Positions 16,894 through 23,551 of a stretch of 36,149 nucleotides of DNA are shown in pieces; position 1 is the stretch's first letter; each line of letters opens with the position of its first letter. Under the pieces are notes generated by a model. That model saw only the letters and a program-made list of their open reading frames with translations, made no database searches and was not told where the DNA came from. The translations under genes were made by a program, and so were the position numbers. The DNA lies in the NCBI GenBank assembly GCA_017991975.1, contig JAGOPM010000004.1:1-36149 (forward strand), read 5' to 3'. This stretch comes from Candidatus Parcubacteria bacterium. GTDB taxonomy: Bacteria > Patescibacteriota > Minisyncoccia > Minisyncoccales > JAGOPM01.

Positions 16894-16922
16894 TTTCAAT
16901 TTTTTAGCAAGTCCTCTATAAT
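16894..16922 (+). promoter_or_regulatory. Probable ruvA promoter
   Basis: A consensus TATAAT (16917-16922) lies 20 bases before the ruvA ATG, with TTTCAA at the -35 position (16894-16899, 17-base spacer). An AAAGGAA Shine-Dalgarno-like sequence precedes the ATG. Read on the other strand the same TTTCAA is a TTGAAA that could serve rpsT. Confidence 0.55.
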
Positions 16923-16941
16923 GTTTTAAAGGAAATAATAT

Positions 16942-17529
16942 ATGATTTCATACTTAAAAGGGAAGGTTTTGTTTAAAGGTTTTAATTTTGCCGTTATTGA
17001 AGCTAATGGAATAGGTTTTAAAGTGTTTGTTTCACCTAAAAATCTCGATTTTTTAAGGACTGATCAAGAGGCAGAGCTTTATTGCTATTTTGCTTTAAGG
17101 CAAGATGCTATGGAATTATATGGATTTTTAAGCAGGGAAGAGCTGGATCTTTTTGAACTTTTGACTTCTGTTTCTGGGGTCGGACCGAAAGCTGCTCTAA
17201 AAATTACATCTTTGGGAAGTTTGGAGGAATTTGAACAAGCGATTGAAAAAAATGACCATTCATTTTTTAGGCAGGTTAAAGGAATCGGCGCAAAAACTAT
17301 CCAAAAAGTTATTTTGGAATTGAGTGGAAAAATAAAGGAATTCCAAAATTTTGCCAAAGATGCAAAATCATTAAATATCCAGGACCGCCAAATTTTAGAA
17401 ACACTAAAATCATTGGGTTTCCGTCAAAGCGAAGCTTTAGATGCGATTTCTGCTATCCCGCCAGAGATTACTGAAATCCAGGAAAAAATAAGATTTGCTT
17501 TGAAATCTTTTTATTCTAAAAAACAATGA
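16942..17529 (+). CDS. ruvA: Holliday-junction binding protein RuvA
   Basis: RuvA tetramers bind the four-way junction and load the RuvB motor. The 195 residues give the OB-fold domain (MISYLKGKVLFKGFNFAVIE), two helix-hairpin-helix motifs (SVSGVGPKAALKI and VKGIGAKTIQKVI), and the small RuvB-contacting C-terminal domain (LKSLGFRQSEALDAI). Length is normal. It is separated from ruvB and ruvC by about 10 kb and lies on the opposite strand, with its own probable promoter. Its stop overlaps the MurE-like start by 4 bases (ATGA), so the two are coupled. Confidence 0.96.
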   Translation: MISYLKGKVLFKGFNFAVIEANGIGFKVFVSPKNLDFLRTDQEAELYCYFALRQDAMELYGFLSREELDLFELLTSVSGVGPKAALKITSLGSLEEFEQAIEKNDHSFFRQVKGIGAKTIQKVILELSGKIKEFQNFAKDAKSLNIQDRQILETLKSLGFRQSEALDAISAIPPEITEIQEKIRFALKSFYSKKQ

Positions 17530-18782
17530 ATATCAGAAAATTAATTCCGGATTTTTTAATAAGACATTATCATTTGTTTTTGGCTTTTTTAGGAGCCTGT
17601 TTTTTTGGGTTTCCTTCCAAAAAAATTAAAGTTATCGGAATAACAGGAACTAATGGGAAATCGAGCGCTGTTTTGATGATTTCAAAAGTTTTGCGTAGGG
17701 CAGGGTATAAAACTGCTTGCGTTTCTTCGATTGAAATCGATATTAACGGAGTTGTTGATGAAAATGCTACCAGAATGACAATGCCTGGTCGTTTTTTTAT
17801 CCAAAAATTTTTAGCTAAAGCTGTAAAAGCAAAATGCGATTATGCGATTATCGAAGTAACATCGCAAGGAATAGAACAATCCAGGCACAGATTTATTGAT
17901 TTTGAGATAGCAGCAATTACCAATCTTAGTCCTGAACATATTGAAGCGCACAAAGGGTTTGATAATTATCGTAAAGCCAAGGGGAAATTTTTTAGTTATG
18001 TCAAAAAAACGCATATTTTGAATTTTGACGATCCGTATTTTGAATATTTTAATTCTTTTGAGGCAGACCAGAAATTTTGTTATGGATTCAAGAAAGATTA
18101 TTTTGACAGTTTTTTTAAAATAGTAAAAGCAAAGAATATTTCCAGAGAAGAAGGGAAAATTATCTTTAATGTTGAGAATCAGGAGTTTTTGCTTAATCTT
18201 TTGGGAGATTTTAATGTTTACAATGCATTGATTGCAATTTGTGTTGGAATGAATCAGGGAATAGATTTAAAGACCATGGCGTTAGCATTGTTGGAGATAG
18301 ACCTTATTCCCGGAAGAATGGAAAAAATAGTTTCAAAGCCGTTTGAAGTAGTGATTGACTATGCGGTGACTCCTGACGCTTTGGAAAATTTGTATAAAAA
18401 TTTTCAAGGAAAAGATATTATAGGGGTTTTTGGAGCTTGCGGAGGGGGGAGAGACAAATGGAAGCGCAAAATTTTAGGAGAGATTGCTTCTAAATATTGC
18501 AAATATATAGTTCTTACAGACGAAGATCCTTATTACGAAAATCAGGAAGAGATTATAAACCAAATATCTAAAGGAATCCCTTTAGAAAAAGAATATTCGG
18601 TTTTTAAGATAATAGATAGAAAGGAAGCAATTAAGAAAGCTATTTCTTTAGCCCAACCCGGGAATGTGGTGATTATAAGCGGAAAGGGAAGTGAGCCGTC
18701 TATCTGCATTAAAGGCAAAAAAATCTCCTGGAGCGATAAGGGGATAGCTTTGGAACTAATAAAGAAAAATGAATATAGATAA
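17526..18782 (+). CDS. MurE-like Mur ligase lacking the canonical N-terminal domain
   Basis: This ATP-dependent amino-acid ligase of the Mur family is closest to MurE. In 418 residues the P-loop GTNGKSS sits at 41-47, whereas true MurE carries about 100 residues before it, so the UDP-binding N-terminal domain is reduced to about 33 residues that include a hydrophobic stretch (HLFLAFLGACFFGF). The core has EVTSQGIEQSRH, NLSPEHIEAH, YRKAKGKFF (probable carbamylated Lys), NVYNALIA, DYAVTPDALE and GACGGGRDKWKR. The MurE substrate-selecting DNPR motif is replaced by DEDPYY, so the added amino acid cannot be predicted. It overlaps ruvA by 4 bases and the next gene by 14. It could be a shortened MurE or a wall-modifying ligase on another acceptor. 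Confidence 0.82.
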   Translation: MNIRKLIPDFLIRHYHLFLAFLGACFFGFPSKKIKVIGITGTNGKSSAVLMISKVLRRAGYKTACVSSIEIDINGVVDENATRMTMPGRFFIQKFLAKAVKAKCDYAIIEVTSQGIEQSRHRFIDFEIAAITNLSPEHIEAHKGFDNYRKAKGKFFSYVKKTHILNFDDPYFEYFNSFEADQKFCYGFKKDYFDSFFKIVKAKNISREEGKIIFNVENQEFLLNLLGDFNVYNALIAICVGMNQGIDLKTMALALLEIDLIPGRMEKIVSKPFEVVIDYAVTPDALENLYKNFQGKDIIGVFGACGGGRDKWKRKILGEIASKYCKYIVLTDEDPYYENQEEIINQISKGIPLEKEYSVFKIIDRKEAIKKAISLAQPGNVVIISGKGSEPSICIKGKKISWSDKGIALELIKKNEYR

Positions 18783-19596
18783 TAATTTAGAATTGTTTAA
18801 GGAAACTCAAGCAAAGATGAAAAAAATGATGGAAATATCTCTTCTAAAATTTGCTATTCCTGATTCTATTTTTCTTAAAGGATATTTTGAGTCTCTGGAG
18901 AATATTATCAAACAAATTTCGCCTTTTTTTGATGAATATAAAAAAATTAATGATTTTGCGAAACAAATTGCTGATAGGTTTGACACAGAAAGAAATTCAA
19001 TATTGCAGAGTGGATGGTGGATAACTCCTTCTATGATGGATTGTCCAGATGATTGGATAGCGCAATCTTCATATAGTTATAAAAAAGGAAACAAATCAGC
19101 GATTACAAAATTATTTAAAAAGATATATCAAAAGAATAATTGTAAATTTTTAGAAGAAACAGTAAATGGGTGGATGAATAACAAATATTTCGTTCCATGG
19201 AAAAATCATATACAAAAAGCATTAAAAGCCCATCAGTCAGGAGATTATGTTCTTTCGATTCCAGCGATTTTGTTAGTTGCAGAAGGGATAGCTACTAGAA
19301 TATGTAAAAAATATGGATTCAGAAAAGTTGCTAATAGCTCTGATGGAGGAGGAAAAATAAAAAAACTTGCTGGAGAATATTATAAAAAAGATTGTTATTT
19401 GGTTTCAGATTTAAACTTAATCGAAACGGCTATAGACTCTTGTATTTATCAAAATACAAAGAAGCTGAATAAAAAAATATATTCTAATATTTTAAATAGA
19501 CATGCAGTTTTACATGGTATCAAGATAAAATATGGTACTGAAAAGGCTTCATTGCAAACATTTATGTTATTGGATGTCTTAAGCGTAATACAATAA
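18769..19596 (+). CDS. Uncharacterised protein with C-terminal HEPN-like Rx4H motif
   Basis: I do not recognise a named gene. The 275-residue product is soluble and mostly helical, with no signal peptide. The N-terminal half is Lys/aromatic-rich, with ITPSMMDCPDDW around 85-96. The C-terminal part (about 145-275) has an alpha-helical domain with SGDYVLSIPAILLVAEGI and, near the end, NRHAVLHGIKIKYGTEKA. R244 and H249 form an Rx4H motif, the RNase signature of HEPN domains found in toxins and abortive-infection proteins, and the pattern NRHAxLHG-YGT-N/K-LLLD recurs in uncharacterised bacterial proteins. It overlaps the MurE-like gene by 14 bases and starts an accessory block. An RNA-cleaving defence role is possible, but no antitoxin partner is seen. 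Confidence 0.7.
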   Translation: MNIDNNLELFKETQAKMKKMMEISLLKFAIPDSIFLKGYFESLENIIKQISPFFDEYKKINDFAKQIADRFDTERNSILQSGWWITPSMMDCPDDWIAQSSYSYKKGNKSAITKLFKKIYQKNNCKFLEETVNGWMNNKYFVPWKNHIQKALKAHQSGDYVLSIPAILLVAEGIATRICKKYGFRKVANSSDGGGKIKKLAGEYYKKDCYLVSDLNLIETAIDSCIYQNTKKLNKKIYSNILNRHAVLHGIKIKYGTEKASLQTFMLLDVLSVIQ

Positions 19597-19665
19597 GCAG
19601 ATTGGAAAATATTAAGAAAGATAGTTGGAGTGTGATTGTAATTTTTTTAATATCTAAAAACAAGG

Positions 19666-19671
19666 TATAAT
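19666..19671 (+). promoter_or_regulatory. -10 element before the Cys-rich pair
   Basis: A perfect TATAAT lies 32 bases before the ATG at 19704. No convincing -35 is at 16-18 bases; the upstream is T-rich. It probably drives the two Cys-containing genes. Confidence 0.45.
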
Positions 19672-19703
19672 GGGGGTGATAATAAATTAATCAGAAAAAA
19701 AAC

Positions 19704-19949
19704 ATGGAAAATCAAAACAATGAATGTTGCAACCAACATGGTTGCTGTGAGGGGGAAAATAATAAAAAGAAATTTGGATGGGAAAAGCATTGCGGAGGCG
19801 GGTGCCACTGCTCCAATGTTTTTATGTCTGTAGGGTCAGCTTTGGCTGTTACACTTTCGTGGTCTGCAAACCATTCGATAGGGTGGGCAATTGTCCATGG
19901 CCTTTTTAATTGGTTTTATGTAGCTTATTATTTATTTACCAATAAATAA
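19704..19949 (+). CDS. Small Cys/His-rich membrane protein
   Basis: This 81-residue hypothetical protein has two distinct halves. Residues 1-38 are rich in Cys and His (ECCNQHGCCEGE, then HCGGGCHC), a likely metal-binding or redox tail. Residues 39-79 are hydrophobic with two short helices (VFMSVGSALAVTLSW and WAIVHGLFNWFYVAYYLF), suggesting a membrane hairpin. The membrane part resembles small membrane proteins of unknown role seen in many bacteria. It lies 1 base before the next gene, which also has a CC pair near its N-terminus, so the two probably work together. Metal binding (Zn, Cu or Fe) is inferred only from residue content. Gene call good; function unknown. Confidence 0.72.
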   Translation: MENQNNECCNQHGCCEGENNKKKFGWEKHCGGGCHCSNVFMSVGSALAVTLSWSANHSIGWAIVHGLFNWFYVAYYLFTNK

Positions 19950-19950
19950 C

Positions 19951-20442
19951 ATGGAGCAAAAACAAGAAGAAATCTGTTGTCCTCAATTTGATCCAACAGG
20001 TTGGGATAATAAAACATATCATTGGCAGGAAAAGATATTCATAAAAAAATCGATACCACAATTTATGCATATGCCATTTCCGCCAATGGTTGGTAAAACT
20101 ATTATGTCTCTTTGGGAGGCAGCTCAAAAAGCAGGAGCAGTGAATGGATTGCAAGACTACTTATTATTAAACCGTGATCCGAGCCCATGGGTTGGCGAAT
20201 TTTATTTAGCGGTAAACAAAGAGATCGCAGGAATGGAAAATGTAAAAATATCAGGAGATTTTATTAGCAAAGTTTATGATGGGGGATACAATGAAATTCC
20301 TAAGTTTATAAAAGAGATGGATAACTACCTTGCTACGCAAAATAAAAAAGCAAAAGATTATTATTTTTATTATACCACTTGCCCTAAGTGCGCTAAGAAA
20401 TGGGGTCATAATTATATAGTGGTGTTCGCGCAAATAATATAA
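19951..20442 (+). CDS. Conserved protein of a family often labelled hydrolase / GyrI-like; function unknown
   Basis: The 163 residues begin with EEICCPQFDPTGWDNKTYHW, an N-terminus typical of a conserved bacterial and archaeal family whose members have CCPxFDPxxWD. Further conserved parts are DPSPWVGEFYLAV, a VKISGDFISKVYDGGY segment, and a C-terminal YYFYYTTCPKCAKKWGHNY with a CPKC pair. The fold is probably related to the GyrI-like effector-binding domain, but I cannot prove this. The two Cys pairs could bind a metal or form a redox centre. It starts 1 base after the Cys-rich membrane protein. There are no signal peptide and no membrane helices. Confidence in the gene is high, in the family moderate, and no reaction is known. 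Confidence 0.72.
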   Translation: MEQKQEEICCPQFDPTGWDNKTYHWQEKIFIKKSIPQFMHMPFPPMVGKTIMSLWEAAQKAGAVNGLQDYLLLNRDPSPWVGEFYLAVNKEIAGMENVKISGDFISKVYDGGYNEIPKFIKEMDNYLATQNKKAKDYYFYYTTCPKCAKKWGHNYIVVFAQII

Positions 20443-20474
20443 TTTAATATATTAAATTAATAATATTAATAAAT

Positions 20475-21168
20475 ATGAAAATTACAAAATCTCAAAGTTT
20501 AATAATTACAATTCTTCTTTTGCTTGTTGTGTATTTTGTTTATACAAACAAGCCACAGAGTAATTTGCAAACTTATAAAAATACTGATTACAATTTTACA
20601 ATCAGCTATCCAAAGAATTTAACGCCAGAATTTACTTTTAAAACTTATCCTTATTATTTATCTTTATTAGATATTGAGCCCTCCTATCCTTATTTATTAG
20701 ATGGTTGGAGAACTGATGCAATTCCTCAAACTAAAGGGAAGGGGATAATAACCATCCCAATATATGGCTTCGTGCAAGAGAATGCTTATAATAATGTTTA
20801 TAAAAATCCAAATTTTAGCCATGTCTATATTAGGAGCTAGCTCAGATCCAAGAGATGTTGCAAATTGTTATAATCCAAATTATGGATATGAATCATATGA
20901 ACCGACTACTACCACAGAAACTATAAACGGCATAGAATTTAGAAAATTTCATTTTGGTGGGAGAACTCTTCATGATTATTTAAGCGGTAACAGTTTTAGG
21001 GTAGTTCATAACAACATTTGCTATGCAATAGAACAAATTGAAACAGGAAGTCAGGGTTTGCCAGGAATTGAAGAATTGAGCAAAAAAAGCATTACTGTTG
21101 GAAATGCTTTAGCAGAGTTTTATGACCAAACATCTGATATAATAAAAACATTCAAATTTACTAAATAA
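20475..21168 (+). pseudogene. Membrane-anchored secreted protein, split by a +1 frameshift
   Basis: Two overlapping frames look like halves of one protein. The first (20475-20840) starts with an N-terminal anchor (KSQSLIITILLLLVVYFVY), then a TDYNFTISYPKNLTPEF domain common in small lipid- or membrane-anchored proteins of this type, and ends NFSHVYIRS. The second frame (mod +1, open to 21168) continues with SSDPRDVANCYNPNYGYE, INGIEFRKFHFGG, and a normal end FKFTK. Skipping one base near AGGAGCTAG (20832-20840) joins them seamlessly. The TAG stop sits inside the palindrome GAGCTAGCTC (20834-20843). This may be a real frameshift mutation, a one-base sequence error, or less likely a programmed shift. 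The intact protein would be about 230 residues. Function unknown. Confidence 0.7.
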
Positions 21169-21171
21169 TTC

Positions 21172-21217
21172 TATTGAAAATAAACGGCTAAGAGAACTTA
21201 GCCGTTTATTTTCAATA
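21172..21217. terminator. 20-bp perfect hairpin after the frameshifted gene
   Basis: Arms 21172-21191 and 21198-21217 are perfectly complementary (core AACGGCTAA / TTAGCCGTT) around a 6-base loop. It begins 3 bases after the stop at 21168. The flanking TTATTTT arm supplies the U-rich end. Confidence 0.85.
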
Positions 21218-21236
21218 CAGTATTGGTGTTTCAGCT

Positions 21237-21270
21237 AAACGGCTAAATCAATTTAGCCGTTTATTTTTTT
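21237..21270 (+). terminator. Second hairpin terminator with the same core, overlapping the elp3 end
   Basis: Arms 21237-21248 and 21251-21262 (core AACGGCTAA / TTAGCCGTT) are followed by a T run to 21270. The right half lies within the last codons of elp3 on the other strand. It shares its arm sequence with the hairpin 20 bases upstream, making a tandem pair. Confidence 0.8.
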
Positions 21271-22812
21271 GACCATATAAGTATCTTTTAGCTTATATCC
21301 TAATTTTTTGTAATATTCTCTTGTTCCTACTGAAGATATTATTGCCATTCCTTTTTTCCCTGATTTTTTTGCGATATTTTCAGCTTCTTTAATAAGCTTT
21401 TTTCCTAATCCTTTATGTTGGACTGCCAGTTTGTTTTTTTTGTCGATTTGGGTTTGCAGTCCGAAAGTGTGCACATCTCTTATGAGGGCGCAATTTTGCA
21501 GCGTTTTAATATAATGCTTTTTATTATCTGCAATTCTTAAGCGAAGCATTGAATATAATTTTTCTTGATCTTCACTTTCAAAAGTAAGCAATATTTCTTG
21601 TCCATTTGAAGCAATATAATCGTATCTGAAAAATTTAGGTTTGCTGTTTTGTTTTATTCCTCTGATTTCTCTGCATCTTATGCATTTGCATTTTAATCCT
21701 TCTTTTTCCATCAGATTAGAAACTAATTGACGCATGTTGGTTGTCTGACCTGCCAGGTTTTGCGCATATTCTGCTGGTATGTCTCGAATAATCCTTTCAA
21801 TCCTTACATAGGGCGGAACTATTTTTTTTATCTCAATAATCAAGTCGATTAATTCTTGAGCGGTATATTCTTTGAACTTTATTTTATCTTTTATTTTGTA
21901 AAGTTCAGCTTCTTTTAATAGAACTAAAGGATAAATTTTTAGATAATCAGGGCAAAAATCTTGATTTGAAAAAATTTCTTTAAACATTTCTAAATCTCTT
22001 TGCGGATTGGAGCAGGGGAGGTTTGGCATCATTTGATAGGAAACTTTAAATCCAGCGTCTTTTAATAATTTTGTAGCATTGATGATATCTTGTCTTGTGC
22101 TTTTGCGTCTGGAGAATTCTAAAACATCGTCATAAATAGATTGAATGCCTAATTCGATTTTTGTTATTCCCAATTCGCGCAAAAATTTTATTTCTTTTGC
22201 GTTTATATAGTCTGGTCTTGTTTCAATAGATAATCCAACAATTCTATGCTTTGCTATCTGATTTTTCTTTTGCGCTAATTCTAAAGTTTTGGAAATATTA
22301 CCGTTGCAAGCATCAAAACAATTTTTGATAAATGTCTTTCTATATATAGAAGGATAATACGACCAGGTGCCACCAATTATTCTTAATTCAATTTTATCTG
22401 TTGGATGCCCTTCTTTATGTAAAGATTCTAATCGAGTTTTGATTTGAACGAATGGATCGAATTTTAGCATTTTAGCGCGCTGAGCGGCCGGTTCTTTTGA
22501 TAAATAGCTTTTAGGCATTCCAGCTTCTGTTGGGCAGTAAATACAATTACCAGGGCAAGCGTAAGGTTTGGTTAAAGCTGAAACATTAACAATACCTGAA
22601 AGCGAACGCACAGGTCTGGTTTTTAAAGCATTTTCAATAATGAGATTTCTTTTGTTGGGGTAATAATTATGGTAAGCTTTAAGTAGATCAAAATTAGAAG
22701 GTGAAGATATGCCGTATTTTTTAGCGATTGAACGCTTAAAAGCGGCTAAAGACTTTTGGTCTTTTACCTTTGATTTTATCAGTGTTTGTATTATTTCTTT
22801 TGAGATATGCAT
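21253..22812 (-). CDS. elp3: Elp3-family tRNA wobble-uridine modification enzyme (radical SAM + GNAT)
   Basis: Elp3 makes the cm5U-type side chain on wobble U34 of tRNA, using a radical SAM domain and an acetyl-CoA-binding GNAT domain. Of 519 residues, the N-terminal helical part is followed by TKPYACPGNCIYCPTEAGMP with the iron-sulfur Cys at 86, 90 and 93 (CX3CX2C, the bacterial form). GGTWSYYP, GLSIETRPDYI, ELGIQSIYDDVL and MMPNLPCSNPQRD come next. The GNAT domain ends QHKGLGKKLIKEAENIAKKSG and TREYYKKLGY. A TTG start at 22827 is possible, but the ATG at 22812 fits better. It is head-to-head with a Trm9-like methyltransferase; their start codons share the palindrome ATGCAT (22807-22812). 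No other Elongator subunits are present, as usual in bacteria. Confidence 0.93.
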   Translation of the reverse strand: MHISKEIIQTLIKSKVKDQKSLAAFKRSIAKKYGISSPSNFDLLKAYHNYYPNKRNLIIENALKTRPVRSLSGIVNVSALTKPYACPGNCIYCPTEAGMPKSYLSKEPAAQRAKMLKFDPFVQIKTRLESLHKEGHPTDKIELRIIGGTWSYYPSIYRKTFIKNCFDACNGNISKTLELAQKKNQIAKHRIVGLSIETRPDYINAKEIKFLRELGITKIELGIQSIYDDVLEFSRRKSTRQDIINATKLLKDAGFKVSYQMMPNLPCSNPQRDLEMFKEIFSNQDFCPDYLKIYPLVLLKEAELYKIKDKIKFKEYTAQELIDLIIEIKKIVPPYVRIERIIRDIPAEYAQNLAGQTTNMRQLVSNLMEKEGLKCKCIRCREIRGIKQNSKPKFFRYDYIASNGQEILLTFESEDQEKLYSMLRLRIADNKKHYIKTLQNCALIRDVHTFGLQTQIDKKNKLAVQHKGLGKKLIKEAENIAKKSGKKGMAIISSVGTREYYKKLGYKLKDTYMVKKING

Positions 22813-23511
22813 GATAAATATGTCCAAAAAATATTAGAGCAAACCTGTCAAGATTATAACCTAATCGCAGAGCAGTATACAAGTACCAGGTCTTATATAC
22901 CAAAGGATGTTTTGAAATTGTCTGAATATATAAATTTGGGGGATAATGTTCTTGATTCAGGGTGCGCTAACGCCAGGCTTTATCCAGTGATAAAAGAAAA
23001 AGGAGGAAAATATGTTGGTATAGATGTTTCAGAATCATTGATTGATATTTCCAAGAATCTTTATCCAGATGGAGAATTCAGAGTAATGAATTCTTTAAAT
23101 ATGGATTTTGATGATGAAACTTTTGATAAGGTTTTATCAGTTTCTGTATTGCATCATATTCCTTCTGAAAAATTAAGAAAGAAATATCTTTTGGAGATAA
23201 ATAGAGTCTTAAAGAGAGGGGGAATGGTTTTGTTGAGAGTCCAGGATTTGATATCGAATCAGAAATACAGAATGTTAATTTTAAAATATTTTTTTCTGAA
23301 ACTAATCGGTTGGAGCAAGATGGATTTTGGAGATTTGCTGATTCCTTGGAAAGATGGGCAAGGTAATATTTTAGCAGAAAGATATTTCCATTGTTTTTCA
23401 AAAAAAGAGCTTAAAGAGCTTTTTAAAAAAGCAGGTTTTGAGATTGAAAAAGTTTATTATGATGGGAAAGATCCATTTTTCAATATTTATGTTATCGCTC
23501 GAAAGCCTTGA
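22807..23511 (+). CDS. Trm9/ALKBH8-like SAM-dependent tRNA methyltransferase
   Basis: The 234-residue class I methyltransferase resembles yeast Trm9 and the ALKBH8 methyltransferase domain, which methylate cm5U34 to mcm5U34. N-terminal KYVQKILEQTCQDYN and EQYTSTRSY match the KYV-STR start of ALKBH8. Motif I is VLDSGCANARLY (residues 48-59), with Ala for the usual second Gly. VGIDVSESLIDIS, VSVLHHIPSEKLRKK, LKRGGM and a DLLIPWKDG segment (177-184) follow; the last is characteristic of the Trm9 group, as is the C-terminal RYFHCFSKKELKELF and KVYYDG. It is divergent from elp3 with start codons sharing six bases, so the pair fits a two-step wobble-uridine pathway. A general methyltransferase is the alternative; subfamily assignment is by eye. 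Confidence 0.78.
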   Translation: MHDKYVQKILEQTCQDYNLIAEQYTSTRSYIPKDVLKLSEYINLGDNVLDSGCANARLYPVIKEKGGKYVGIDVSESLIDISKNLYPDGEFRVMNSLNMDFDDETFDKVLSVSVLHHIPSEKLRKKYLLEINRVLKRGGMVLLRVQDLISNQKYRMLILKYFFLKLIGWSKMDFGDLLIPWKDGQGNILAERYFHCFSKKELKELFKKAGFEIEKVYYDGKDPFFNIYVIARKP

Positions 23512-23547
23512 TTTAAAAAGCCGCCCTAACAGGGCGGCTTTTTAAAT
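23511..23547. terminator. Bidirectional terminator between the methyltransferase and FBP aldolase/phosphatase
   Basis: Perfect 17-bp arms (23511-23527 and 23531-23547; core AAGCCGCCCT / AGGGCGGCTT) close a 3-base loop, flanked by A and T tracts. It serves the + strand methyltransferase and the - strand FBP gene that converge here. Confidence 0.93.
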
Positions 23548-23551
23548 AATT

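Noticed and set aside
20443-20474. AT palindrome TTTAATATATTAAA before the frameshifted gene as an operator
   Set aside because: In such AT-rich DNA, A/T-only palindromes are common by chance, and no second copy was seen.
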